From contig NZ_AQUR01000103.1 in assembly GCF_000372525.1 (NCBI RefSeq), positions 62,001 to 126,000 of the forward strand: DNA of 64,000 bases, given 5' to 3'. This stretch comes from Cupriavidus neocaledonicus. GTDB lineage: Bacteria; Pseudomonadota; Gammaproteobacteria; Burkholderiales; Burkholderiaceae. Positions 1-8,062 of the stretch are shown one piece after another (positions within the stretch are counted from its first letter, which is position 1; every line of letters starts with the position of its first letter). The notes beneath the pieces are model-generated. The model was not told where the DNA came from. It made no database searches and saw only the letters and a program-made list of their open reading frames with translations. A program made the position numbers and the translations under genes.

Positions 1-1
1 G

Positions 2-883
2 AGCGCCGGCTTCGACCTGCGCTACGAGCCCGGCTGGGTGGACCGTCGCGGCGAGCTGCTCGAGGTCCTGGACGGGGCGCACGCGCTGGTGGTGCGCAAC
101 CGCACCCAGGTGGATGCGGCGCTGCTCGCCAGCGCGCCGGCCTTGCGGGTGGTGGGGCGGCTCGGCGTGGGGCTTGACAATATCGACGTCGCCGCCTGCC
201 GCGAACGCGGCATCCGCGTGATTCCCGCGGCCGGGGCCAATGCGCGCTCGGTGGCGGAGTACGTGGTGACCACGGCCGCCGTGCTGCTGCGCGGCGCCTA
301 CCTGTCCAGCGCCGAGGTGGCGGACGGCCAGTGGCCGCGGGCCAGGCTGTCGGAGGGCCGGGAGGCGCTGGGCAAGACACTGGGCCTGATCGGCTTTGGC
401 GACATCGGCCGGCAGACCGCTGCGCTGGCGCGCGCCTTCGGCATGGAGGTCATTGCCAGCGATCCGATGTTGCCGGCAGACGATCCGGTCTGGTCCGCCA
501 CCGGGGTGGCCTGCGTGCCGCTCGACGCGCTGCTGGCGCAGGCCGACGCGGTCAGCCTGCATGTGCCGCTGGTGGCCGCCACGCGCAACCTGATCGATGT
601 CGGCCGCCTGGCGGCGATGAAGTCCGGCGCGGTGCTGATCAATACCGCGCGCGGCGGCGTGGTCGACGAGGCGGCGCTTGCCGATGCACTGCGGGCCGGG
701 CATTTGGCCGGCGCCGCGCTGGACGTGTTCGACAGCGAGCCGCTGCCCGCGGGCAGCGGGCTGCGGGGCGTGCCCAACCTGATCCTGACACCGCACGTCG
801 GTGGCGTGACGCGCGAAGCCAATGCGCGCGTATCGATGATGATCGCCCGCGAGGTGCGGCAATCGCTGGAGCAGATGCCATGA
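2..883 (+). CDS. slcC: (S)-sulfolactate dehydrogenase-like D-2-hydroxyacid dehydrogenase, 5' partial
   Basis: The frame is already open at the left edge, so the N-terminus lies outside the window. It belongs to the D-isomer-specific 2-hydroxyacid dehydrogenases. The Rossmann motif GLIGFGDIG is visible, as are the catalytic Arg in NTARGG, the Glu in FDSEPLP and the His in LTPHVGG. The N-terminal YEPGWVD, VRNRTQV and GRLGVGLDNID segments, and the LLLRGAY stretch, resemble what I remember of SlcC, the NAD-dependent (S)-3-sulfolactate dehydrogenase of cysteate/sulfolactate degraders. The pairing with a comC-like gene fits that pathway, in which the two enzymes racemise sulfolactate through sulfopyruvate. 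The stop overlaps the next start (ATGA), so the two are translationally coupled. A generic phosphoglycerate dehydrogenase-like enzyme is the alternative. The sulfo-lyase genes that would settle it are not in this window. Confidence 0.72.
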   Translation, partial: SAGFDLRYEPGWVDRRGELLEVLDGAHALVVRNRTQVDAALLASAPALRVVGRLGVGLDNIDVAACRERGIRVIPAAGANARSVAEYVVTTAAVLLRGAYLSSAEVADGQWPRARLSEGREALGKTLGLIGFGDIGRQTAALARAFGMEVIASDPMLPADDPVWSATGVACVPLDALLAQADAVSLHVPLVAATRNLIDVGRLAAMKSGAVLINTARGGVVDEAALADALRAGHLAGAALDVFDSEPLPAGSGLRGVPNLILTPHVGGVTREANARVSMMIAREVRQSLEQMP

Positions 884-1902
884 GTTGGATCGCGTTGCAG
901 GAGCTGGAGCGCGTGGCCGCCGCGGGCCTGCGCCGGGCCGGGGCCAGCGCGCTGCAGGCCCGGGCGACGGCAGCGGCGCTGGTGCGGGCCGATGCCGCGG
1001 GGCTGCCGTCGCACGGGGTCTCGCGCGTGCCGATGTACGTGGCGCACCTGCGCCATGACCGGGTCGACGGCAATGCCGAGCCGGCGGTGCAGGGCACGCG
1101 CGTCAGCGCAGTGCTGGTCGACGCGCGCTGCGGCTTTGCCTTTGCGGCGTGCGACCTGGCCATCGCCGAAGCCATGGCACGCGCGCGCGCGACCGGCGTC
1201 GGCGTCGCTGTGGTCACCAACAGCCATCACTTCGGCGCCGCGGCGCTGCCGCTGGAGGCCGTGGCGCGCGCCGGCATGGTCGGCATCGCCATGGGCAATT
1301 CGCCCGCGGCCATGCCGGCGTGGGGCGGCAAGCGGCCGCTGTTCGGCACCAACCCGATTGCGGCGGTATTCCCGCGGCAGGGCCATGCGCCGGTGGTGAT
1401 CGACCTGTCGCTGTCGGAAGTCGCGCGCGGCAAGATCATGGTGGCGGCGAAGCAGGGCAAGCCGATTCCGCTCGGATGGGCGCTGGATGAGGCCGGCCAG
1501 CCGACCACCGACGCCCAGGCCGCGCTGCGCGGCTCGATGCTGCCGGCGGGCGGCGTCAAGGGCGCGATGCTGGCGCTGCTGGTGGAGCTGCTGGTGACGT
1601 CGCTGGCCGGCGCGCAGTTCGGCGCCGAGGCCGATTCCTTCTTCAGCGATGCGGGCAACCGTCCGCGCATCGGCCAGCTGTTCTTCGTGCTGGACCCCGG
1701 TGCCTTCGCCGGTTCGCAGGTCTACGCCGCGCGCGTGGAAGCGCTGCTTGCGGCGATGTTGGACGACGAAGGCACACGGGTGCCGGGCGACCGCCGTGTA
1801 ACCGCGCAGGCGCAGGCGGCAGCGCATGGCGTCGACATGCCTGACGCGCTGTGGCGTGAACTGCAATTGCTTGCGGGCGAGGAGGTTGGCGCGCCGCATT
1901 GA
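880..1902 (+). CDS. comC: Ldh-family dehydrogenase, probable (R)-sulfolactate dehydrogenase
   Basis: This 340-residue protein belongs to the malate/L-lactate dehydrogenase 2 (YlbC/ComC/AllD) family, which reduces or oxidises 2-hydroxyacids with NAD(P). Family hallmarks are present: LPSHGVSRVP near residue 45, NSHHFG near residue 110, the FGTNP segment near residue 155, and a D-L-S-x-S-x-x-A-R-G motif. The start at ATGA overlaps the stop of the upstream gene by four bases. Next to an SlcC-like enzyme the most economical role is the (R)-sulfolactate half of a sulfolactate racemising pair. Sequence alone does not exclude malate, lactate or ureidoglycolate as substrate. A 57-base gap separates it from the Bug receptor gene, so all three may be co-transcribed. 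Confidence 0.7.
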   Translation: MSWIALQELERVAAAGLRRAGASALQARATAAALVRADAAGLPSHGVSRVPMYVAHLRHDRVDGNAEPAVQGTRVSAVLVDARCGFAFAACDLAIAEAMARARATGVGVAVVTNSHHFGAAALPLEAVARAGMVGIAMGNSPAAMPAWGGKRPLFGTNPIAAVFPRQGHAPVVIDLSLSEVARGKIMVAAKQGKPIPLGWALDEAGQPTTDAQAALRGSMLPAGGVKGAMLALLVELLVTSLAGAQFGAEADSFFSDAGNRPRIGQLFFVLDPGAFAGSQVYAARVEALLAAMLDDEGTRVPGDRRVTAQAQAAAHGVDMPDALWRELQLLAGEEVGAPH

Positions 1903-1959
1903 TTTCCTCACAACGGACCCACGCTCAGATGGGCCGGCCATAACTACCGGAGACAAACC

Positions 1960-2982
1960 ATGGATCGACGCTTGATGTGCGGCGCGCGCAGGCACCTGAA
2001 CCGCGTGCTGCTTGCCTTGTCAGTTGTATCGGCCCTCGCTGCATTGGCGCCCCGGCCTGCCGCGGCGCAGGGCGGCAGCGATGCCGCCGCCGCGGACTAT
2101 CCGGGCAAGCCGATCCGGTACGTGGTGCCGTTCGCGGCCGGCGGCCTGACCGACATCATGGCGCGCATGGTCGGCCACCAGCTCTCCGAAGAGTGGAAGA
2201 AGCCCATCGTGGTGGATAACCGGCCGGGCGGCAATGCCAATATCGGCGCGGAGCAGGTCGCCAAGGCGCCGCCCGACGGCTACACCTGGCTGGCGGTGAC
2301 GCTGACGCACGCGTCCAACGTGACCTTGTTTCCCAAGCTGCCGTTCAGCATGCAGAAAGACCTGGTGCCGGTGGCGCGGATCGCCTCGTCGCCGATGATG
2401 GTAGTGGTGCCGGCCAGCTCGCCGATCAAATCGATGAAGGACCTGGCCGCGGCGGCACAGAAGTCCAAGCTGAACGCGGGCTCCAGCGGCAATGGCACGC
2501 CGCCGCACCTGACGCTGGCGCTGTTCGAAAGCCAGACCCGCACCAGCTTCACCCATGTGCCATACAAGGGCGGCGCGCCGTCGATGACCGACCTGATCGG
2601 CGGCCAGATCGACGTGGTGTTCTCCAACTTCCCCGAGTCGCTCGCCTATGTGAAGGGCGGCAAGCTGCGCGCGCTGGCCGTGACCACGCGCGAGCGCCAT
2701 CCGCTGCTGCCTGACGTGCCCACCGTGGCCGAGGCCGGCTATCCGGAGCTGATCGTCGAGAACTGGACCGGCCTGATGATGCCGGCCGGCACGCCCCGGC
2801 CCATCGTCGACAAGGTGGCGGCTTCGGTGGCACGCATGCTGGCCACCGAGTCGGTGCGCGGGCGCATCGTCAGCGCGGGTTTTAGCCCGGCGGCCGGCGG
2901 GCCGGCGTTTGCCGACTACTTCAGCGGCGAGGTGACGCGCTGGGCCCGGCTGATCGAGGAGAAGCAGATCCGGGTCGAATAG
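1960..2982 (+). CDS. Bug/TctC-family periplasmic substrate-binding protein
   Basis: The protein has 340 residues. An N-terminal signal peptide runs to about residue 36, with a basic start, a hydrophobic LLALSVVSALAAL core and an AAAQ cleavage region. The mature part has the Bug signature: YPGKPIRYVVPFAAGG, the VDNRPGG loop, GSSGNGTPPHL, HVPYKGG, and DVPTVAEAGYPE. Bug proteins bind organic acids in the periplasm. They mostly act without a linked permease, or feed TctAB-type tripartite tricarboxylate transporters, and no TctA or TctB gene is seen here. Its position after the slcC/comC pair suggests capture of sulfolactate or a related hydroxyacid, which is inference. The first Met (MDRRLMC) is kept because the basic N-region fits a signal peptide, and a GGAGA-like site precedes it. 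Confidence 0.85.
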   Translation: MDRRLMCGARRHLNRVLLALSVVSALAALAPRPAAAQGGSDAAAADYPGKPIRYVVPFAAGGLTDIMARMVGHQLSEEWKKPIVVDNRPGGNANIGAEQVAKAPPDGYTWLAVTLTHASNVTLFPKLPFSMQKDLVPVARIASSPMMVVVPASSPIKSMKDLAAAAQKSKLNAGSSGNGTPPHLTLALFESQTRTSFTHVPYKGGAPSMTDLIGGQIDVVFSNFPESLAYVKGGKLRALAVTTRERHPLLPDVPTVAEAGYPELIVENWTGLMMPAGTPRPIVDKVAASVARMLATESVRGRIVSAGFSPAAGGPAFADYFSGEVTRWARLIEEKQIRVE

Positions 2983-2998
2983 CGGCGCGTCGCGCCGC
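2982..2998 (+). terminator. GC-rich hairpin after the Bug receptor
   Basis: A perfect inverted repeat GCGGCGCG-T-CGCGCCGC begins on the last base of the Bug gene stop codon. A second, weaker GCCGGC/GCCGGC pair lies at 3012-3037 and is followed by TTT. There is no long T-run, so intrinsic termination is only possible, and a stability element is an alternative. Confidence 0.35.
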
Positions 2999-3119
2999 CG
3001 CGAGCCGGGAGGCCGGCGTGCGGGCGTGGCGGCCGGCTTTAGTATGATTCGTATTATCTATATGAGTCAGTCATGGATCGGCCGGCCGCCCCGCAGGCGG
3101 CGTTGCAAAGGACACTAAC

Positions 3120-3860
3120 GTGGGTTCCAGATTCGATGCCGGCGCAGCCATCGGCGGCGTGCTGTACAAGGACGTCAAGCACGCCATCCTGGCCGCCCTG
3201 GCCGAGGGCGAGTGGAAGCCGGGCGAGGCGATTCCGCCGGAGCGCAAGCTGATCGAGCGCTTCGGCGTCTCCATCGGCACGCTGCGCAAGGCCATCGACG
3301 AACTGGTGGCCGAGAACATCATGATCCGTCACCAGGGGCGGGGAACCTTCGTCGCGACACACCGGCAGGAAGACCATTTCTTCCGCTTCTTCCGCATCGT
3401 GCGCCAGGACGGGTATCGCGAGTTTCCGACGGTGCAGCTGGCAAAGTTCCGCCGCGCCAAGGCCGACAAGGAAGAAGCCGCGGCGCTGGGCCTGCCGCTC
3501 GGCGAAGCCGTGTTCCGCTTCACCAACGTGCTGTCGCTGGAAGGGCGCGCGGTCATGATCGACGCCATCACCGTGCCGGCGGAACGCTTCCGGACGCTGA
3601 CTGAGAAGCTGCTGCGCGAGCGGCCGAACACGCTCTACAACTTCTACCAGGACGTCTTCGGCATCAACATCATCCGCACCGAAGAGCGCCTGCGCGCCAC
3701 GCTGGCCGACGAGGAAGACCATGAACTGCTGGGCATCCCCGTCGGCACCGCGATGCTGAAGATCCTGCGGGTGGCGTCGTCCTACCAGAACGAGCGCGTC
3801 GAGTACCGCGTCTCCAGGCTGGATACTTCGGATTACGAGTTCGCGCTGTCGCAGCCGTGA
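3120..3860 (+). CDS. GntR-family regulator with UTRA effector domain
   Basis: This 246-residue HutC/FadR-like regulator starts at GTG, placed by an AAAGGA site at 3107-3112, eight bases upstream. Residues about 15-80 form the winged helix, with the PPERKLIERFGVSIGTLRKAIDELVAENI recognition region and the QGRGTFVA wing. The C-terminal UTRA domain (about 95-240) has the usual ending SRLDTSDYEF. UTRA proteins bind small metabolites. It follows the slcC-comC-Bug genes in the same direction, after an AT-richer promoter-like stretch around 3040-3070. It is the natural candidate to control that operon or itself. No clear palindromic operator could be fixed by eye. Confidence 0.82.
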   Translation: MGSRFDAGAAIGGVLYKDVKHAILAALAEGEWKPGEAIPPERKLIERFGVSIGTLRKAIDELVAENIMIRHQGRGTFVATHRQEDHFFRFFRIVRQDGYREFPTVQLAKFRRAKADKEEAAALGLPLGEAVFRFTNVLSLEGRAVMIDAITVPAERFRTLTEKLLRERPNTLYNFYQDVFGINIIRTEERLRATLADEEDHELLGIPVGTAMLKILRVASSYQNERVEYRVSRLDTSDYEFALSQP

Positions 3861-3887
3861 GGGGCTGCCGGGTAGCGGTGGCCAGGC

Positions 3888-4388
3888 TCATTCCACCACC
3901 GCCACGACGCTGGCAATGCCTTGTCGGGCCATCTTCACATAGGGGCAGAAGCGCTCGGTATTGCGCACCAGTTCTTCGGCCAGCGCCCGGGCCACGCCCG
4001 GCATCCTGACGCGGACGTCCGCGGACAGCGCATAGGCGCCGTCCACCGGGTCGCGGCCGAAGGCGACTTCGACTTCCACGGCGATGTGGTCGATGTGGAG
4101 GCCGGCGCGCCGGGCCAGCAAGTGCAGGGCGCCGTGGAAGCACGCGGCATAGCCCGCGGCGAACAGCTGTTCCGGGTTGGTGCCGTTGCCCGGACCTCCC
4201 AGCGCGGCCGGCAGCCGCAGGTCGATGACGAGGTTGCCGTCATCGGAGCGGGCCACGCCGGAGGCGCGCCCATGTCCGGTTTCGCCGCCCGTGACGGTGA
4301 CGGTGGTGGTGTAGAGCGGATCGAAGCCGGGCCCGCGGTATTTGTCGAGCAGGCTCAACGGCGGGGCCTGCAGCTTCCGGTTCGCCAT
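3888..4388 (-). CDS. ohr: Organic hydroperoxide resistance protein (Ohr, OsmC superfamily)
   Basis: This 166-residue protein matches the Ohr subgroup of OsmC-like thiol peroxidases, which reduce organic and fatty-acid hydroperoxides using lipoylated proteins as reductant. The two catalytic cysteines are present at about residue 83 (GYAACFHGAL) and residue 148 (RFCPYVK). The LGGPGNGTNPEQLFAAGY segment is typical of Ohr. An N-terminal extension of about 20 residues precedes the LYTTTVTVTGG strand and makes it longer than the usual ~140. It lies 15 bases downstream of the NmrA-like gene on the same strand and is probably co-transcribed with it. No OhrR (MarR) regulator gene is adjacent, which is unusual for Ohr. 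Confidence 0.88.
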   Translation of the reverse strand: MANRKLQAPPLSLLDKYRGPGFDPLYTTTVTVTGGETGHGRASGVARSDDGNLVIDLRLPAALGGPGNGTNPEQLFAAGYAACFHGALHLLARRAGLHIDHIAVEVEVAFGRDPVDGAYALSADVRVRMPGVARALAEELVRNTERFCPYVKMARQGIASVVAVVE

Positions 4389-4403
4389 GCGCCGGCCCTG
4401 AGG

Positions 4404-5165
4404 TCAGGTCCGCGCTTGCTGGCGCTGTCGCAGCCATGCCTCGAAGTCGGTCTTGCCCAGCCGCGCGGGGCCCTCGGGCACCAGCGTGCCATCGTCCAGC
4501 TCTGCGCCGAAATAGCGGGCCCCGGCGTCGACGACCACCTTGCGCGGATCATCGGTGGCTTCGAGATAGCGTTGCACCAGTTCGCTCAGCGCAAAGCGCT
4601 GCGGCCCGGCGATATCGACGATGCCGTTGACGGGATCGGCAAGGGCCTGGTCGGCGACGGCGTCGGCCACGTCATCGGAAGCGATCGGCTGGATCGATGC
4701 GGACGACAGGCGGATCGCGTCGCCGTCGGCGCCGGATTCGGCGATGCCGCCGAGGAATTCGAGGAACTGCGTGGAACGGACGATGGTGTATGGGATGCCG
4801 GCATTGCGGATCAGCGCTTCCTGCGCGATCTTGCCGCGGAAGTAGCCGCTCTGGGCAAGCTTGTCGGTGCCGACCACCGACAGCGCCACATGGTGCCTGA
4901 CCCCTGCGGCTTTCTCCGCCGCCGCCAGGTTGCGGCCCGAGGTCTCGAAGAAATGCAGCACGGCATCGTCGGCGAACGACGGAGAATTGGCCACGTCCAC
5001 GACCACCTTTGCGCCGGCAAGCGCCTGCCCGAGGCCTTCGCCGGTCAGCGCATTCACGCCCGTCTGGGGCGATGCCGCCACCACTTCATGGCCCTGCGCG
5101 GCAAGCCGGGCCACGACCTTGCTGCCGATCAGTCCGGTACCGCCAATCACAACGATCTTCATCAC
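4404..5165 (-). CDS. NmrA-like/SDR-a5 NAD(P)-binding protein
   Basis: This 253-residue atypical short-chain dehydrogenase has an N-terminal nucleotide-binding motif GGTGLIGSKV (GxxGxxG) at residues 8-17. The core follows the NmrA/YtfG pattern, with VVVDVANSPSF, HHVALSVVGTDKL, a YFRGKIAQE segment with active-site-like Tyr and Lys, and YTIVRSTQFLEF. Relatives include NAD(P)H:quinone oxidoreductases and redox-sensing NmrA proteins. Substrate is unknown. The gene starts MMK, and either Met is possible. It is upstream of and close to ohr, so a link with oxidative stress is plausible but unproven. Confidence 0.78.
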   Translation of the reverse strand: MMKIVVIGGTGLIGSKVVARLAAQGHEVVAASPQTGVNALTGEGLGQALAGAKVVVDVANSPSFADDAVLHFFETSGRNLAAAEKAAGVRHHVALSVVGTDKLAQSGYFRGKIAQEALIRNAGIPYTIVRSTQFLEFLGGIAESGADGDAIRLSSASIQPIASDDVADAVADQALADPVNGIVDIAGPQRFALSELVQRYLEATDDPRKVVVDAGARYFGAELDDGTLVPEGPARLGKTDFEAWLRQRQQART

Positions 5166-5305
5166 GCACCTCGGTTCGGTTGGAAGGGATGGGCCGTCGA
5201 CCCATGTCCCATGCTAGGTGAGCGAGGATCGACGCGGTAGCGCCGCGGGCGGATGCACGCTGTTTCCCGTCCCGCACCAATCGCCAGGCTGCGGCAAGGA
5301 GGTTT

Positions 5306-6334
5306 TCAGCCGGTCACCCCGGCGCGGTACGCGCTCGGCGAGAGGCCAAGGTGGCGCTGGAACGTCAGCCGCATCCGTTCCTCGCTGCCGAAGCCGCACT
5401 GCCTGGCGATCTGGTCGACCGGACGGTGGGGATCCTGCAGCAGCCGCCGCGCGGCTTCCAGCCGGAAATGCTCCACCCCCTTGGCGGGCGTGCGGCCGGT
5501 CTGCTGCTTGTACACCCGCGCAAAGTTGCGCGGGCTCATGCCGGCCTGCTCGGCAAGCTGCTCGACCGAGAGCGTTTCCCGCGACAGGTTCTCGACGATC
5601 CAGAGATGGAGGGCCTCGAACAACGGCACCTGCCGGCTCTGCGTCAGCAGCATTTCACTGAGCTGTGGCTGGCCGCCGGGTCGCTTGATGAACACCGCCA
5701 GTTCCCGCGCCGCGCTCAGCGAGATGTCGTGGCCGTAGTCGTCTTCGACCAGCGCCAGCGCCATGTCGATGCCGGTGGTCACGCCGGCCGAGGTCCAGAT
5801 GCGGTCCTGGCGCACGAAGATGGCATCCTGGTCCAGCGTGACCGCGGGAAAGCGCGCGCGGAACGCCTCGTGCATGGCCCAGTGCGTGGCCGCGCGCTTG
5901 CCGTCGAGCAGGCCCGCCTGCGCCAGCAGGAAGGCGCCGCTGCAGACCGACGCGACGCGGGGCACCTGGGCGGCAGCCTGCTCCAACCAGGCGACCAGGG
6001 AGGTGGCGCTGTCCAGCAGGGCGATCATCTCGGGCGCGCCCGGCAGGACGATGGTGTCGATGCGCCGCAGGTCGATGGCCGCAAGCGGCAGGGTATCCAT
6101 GGACGTGCCTTCGGCCGAGGCGGTCAGGCCGCCTTGCTCGCTGGCCAGATGTATCTGGTAGCCGGGCAGGCCGCGCTCGCGCGCGTAGCGCGACGCCGCC
6201 CAGAACGCGGTTTGCGGCCCGGTGAGGTCCAGCATGCTCATGCCGGGAAAGGCGACGAACAGCAGGCCGCGCGGCTGGTGGCCGAACGGCAGGGCAGAGT
6301 CGTGTGCGGCGGGCGCGGATGCGGAAGGGGCCAT
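5306..6334 (-). CDS. GlxA-type transcriptional regulator (DJ-1/PfpI-like plus AraC HTH)
   Basis: This 342-residue protein has two parts. Residues about 22-190 form a DJ-1/PfpI-like class I amidotransferase fold with the nucleophile-elbow motif SVCSGAFLLAQAG (Cys about 131) and a following ATHW. Residues about 235-340 carry an AraC double helix-turn-helix ending GLSPSAYRAG. This is the GlxA/FtrA/CdhR family, whose members sense amino-acid-derived or quaternary-amine metabolites (known of the family). It diverges from the LysR gene at 6619 across about 285 bases. The adjacent minus-strand NmrA gene (start 5165) lies beyond its stop in the same direction. Confidence 0.85.
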   Translation of the reverse strand: MAPSASAPAAHDSALPFGHQPRGLLFVAFPGMSMLDLTGPQTAFWAASRYARERGLPGYQIHLASEQGGLTASAEGTSMDTLPLAAIDLRRIDTIVLPGAPEMIALLDSATSLVAWLEQAAAQVPRVASVCSGAFLLAQAGLLDGKRAATHWAMHEAFRARFPAVTLDQDAIFVRQDRIWTSAGVTTGIDMALALVEDDYGHDISLSAARELAVFIKRPGGQPQLSEMLLTQSRQVPLFEALHLWIVENLSRETLSVEQLAEQAGMSPRNFARVYKQQTGRTPAKGVEHFRLEAARRLLQDPHRPVDQIARQCGFGSEERMRLTFQRHLGLSPSAYRAGVTG

Positions 6335-6618
6335 GGCAAGGATCGCGAAAGTCGGTCGATGTTATGCCAGGCGCGCGATGCGCGGCAAGGCACGACGGCC
6401 GCTGTCGCGGGGCGTGCGACGCCTGCGCCACGAAGCGGCTGCGGCCAGGGTCTGGCGCAGCGCCATGTCTGCATTGTTGCGTGTCGCAGCGGCCGGCTGG
6501 CAGAAATCGAGGGGCATCTGGCATTTACCGGGCCCGCGGCGGCTCATTAAGATCCCGGCATGGTCATGCGCCACGCAGCGTGGACCTGAACCCTGGCATT
6601 GCGCCGAAAGGCATTGAC

Positions 6619-7719
6619 ATGGACATCGTCGTTCCCGATCTCCGTCCGGCGTCCCCCGCCAGGCGCGCCGGCCCGGACACGGGCACACCCGGCCTGTTGC
6701 AACGGGGGCAGCAGCACGGCCGGAGCGAGGGCGCGCCCGACCGCGCCGACGGCTTGTCCGCCAGCTTCGCAGCCAGCTACGCCGGCATCATCGCCTTCAT
6801 GGCGGTCGCCACCGAAGGCAGCTTCTCCAAGGCGGGCGAGCGGCTGGGCATCGGCCGCTCCGCGGTCAGCCGCAACGTGCAGAAGCTGGAAGCGCAACTG
6901 AGCACGCGGCTGTTCCTGCGCACTACGCGTTCGACCCGGCTGACGCGCGAGGGCGAGCGCTTCTTCGAGAACTGCCACCAGGGCGTGGCGCAGATCGTCG
7001 AGGCCATGAACGACATGCTGGCGCTGCGCCAGGGGCCGCCCAGCGGCCTGCTGCGCATCAGCGCGGCGACGGGTTTCGGGCGCAAGGTGGTGGCACCGCT
7101 GCTGGGCCGGTTCTCGGCAGCCTATCCGGAAATCTCGCTCGACCTGCTGCTGGACGACCGCCCGCTGGATTTCGCGGCGGAGAAGATCGATGTGGCGTTC
7201 CGCAACGGGCGTATCGAGGATTCCAGCATCATCGCCAGGCAACTGATCCCGATGCAGATGGCCGTGTGCGCGTCGCCGGCCTATGCCGCGCGGCACGGCC
7301 TGCCGGCGACGCTGGACGATCTCGACCAGCATGCATGCATCAATACCCGTGTCGGCGGCGCGCGCGTGCTGGAGTGGGAGTTCAAGGTCAACGGGCACCT
7401 GCGCAGGATCGTGCCCCACGCCGGGCTGACCTTCAATGACCCGGAGCTGGTACTGTCGGCGGTGCTGGATGGCCGCGGCCTGGCGCAGATGGCGGGCTAC
7501 CAGGTGTGCGACGCCATCGCCCGCGGCGCGCTGGTCACCGCGCTGGGGCGCCACGCGCCCGACGACCGCGGCCACTACCTGTGCTACCTCAGCCGTCAGC
7601 ACCTGCCGTCGCGCATCCGAGTGTTCATCGACTTCATGACGGAAGCCATCCGCGCGCAGAACCTGCATTGCCTTGGGGGACTCGGCATGGATCATGCGAA
7701 AGCGGGTCCGGGCGGCTGA
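6619..7719 (+). CDS. LysR-family transcriptional regulator with long N-terminal extension
   Basis: The protein is 366 residues if it starts at ATG 6619. The helix-turn-helix (MAVATEGSFSKAGERLGIGRSAVSRNVQKLE) begins only about 60 residues in. The preceding segment is Pro/Gly/Arg-rich and poorly conserved-looking, so the true start may be further in (for example near 6781-6800). The effector domain follows the usual pattern (SGLLRISAATGFGRKVVAPLL, VAFRNGRIEDSSIIAR), close to DNA-binding regulators of the AaeR/DmlR-like group. It is divergent from the GlxA-type regulator gene. No enzyme gene sits beside it, so its target is unclear. A T8 run at 7774-7781 follows the gene at a distance. Confidence 0.8.
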   Translation: MDIVVPDLRPASPARRAGPDTGTPGLLQRGQQHGRSEGAPDRADGLSASFAASYAGIIAFMAVATEGSFSKAGERLGIGRSAVSRNVQKLEAQLSTRLFLRTTRSTRLTREGERFFENCHQGVAQIVEAMNDMLALRQGPPSGLLRISAATGFGRKVVAPLLGRFSAAYPEISLDLLLDDRPLDFAAEKIDVAFRNGRIEDSSIIARQLIPMQMAVCASPAYAARHGLPATLDDLDQHACINTRVGGARVLEWEFKVNGHLRRIVPHAGLTFNDPELVLSAVLDGRGLAQMAGYQVCDAIARGALVTALGRHAPDDRGHYLCYLSRQHLPSRIRVFIDFMTEAIRAQNLHCLGGLGMDHAKAGPGG

Positions 7720-8062
7720 CGCCGGCAGCGGTACCCTATGACTCGCCGGTTTGGGCCTCAGCAATGGGGCGGCTTTTTTTTATGAGAACTGCTGATACGG
7801 GGCGTTCACCTGGATCTGCCATGTGCTGGTCAGGACTTGCCGTTGGCATAGCGCCGCTGCAAGTCCTTGAACGACACCAGTTCCCCATAGATCGCCTGGA
7901 ACCGGGCGGGCCGGCGTCACCGGCGTTGCCGGCAGATGTCGCTGGACGATTTTTTCCAACGGGGTCTGCGGGCCGTCGGGCTGGCCGTGGGCCGTGGGTT
8001 CCACGTCGCGCCGATGTGTCTGCCCGAACCTGGGCAGCCCGCCGTGCCGCATCTTGCGCGCG
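7720..8062. other. Intergenic region with a possible gene remnant on the minus strand
   Basis: This 343-base gap lies between two LysR genes. On the minus strand, 7830-7916 reads as the end of a protein (PARFQAIYGELVSF then KDLQRRYANGKS, stop). It is cut upstream by a stop, and a neighbouring frame continues the same kind of codon use (PLEKIVQRHLP). That pattern suggests a frameshifted C-terminal fragment of an old gene, perhaps a periplasmic binding protein, but the family is not identifiable by eye. A T8 run at 7774-7781 could serve as a terminator for the upstream LysR gene, but I see no strong stem before it. Confidence 0.3.

Noticed and set aside
298..1995. Long minus-strand open frame opposite slcC-comC
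   Set aside because: Arg/His/Gln-rich translation without motifs, exactly antisense to two well-supported plus-strand enzymes. A GC-rich shadow frame.
3040..3070. Palindromic operator for the GntR/UTRA regulator
   Set aside because: The AT-rich stretch has only an imperfect TGATTC/GAGTCA pairing with a 13-base gap, too weak to call.
7761..7790. T8 run as a strong Rho-independent terminator of the LysR gene
   Set aside because: No convincing stem of six or more pairs directly precedes the T-run, so it is not listed as a terminator.
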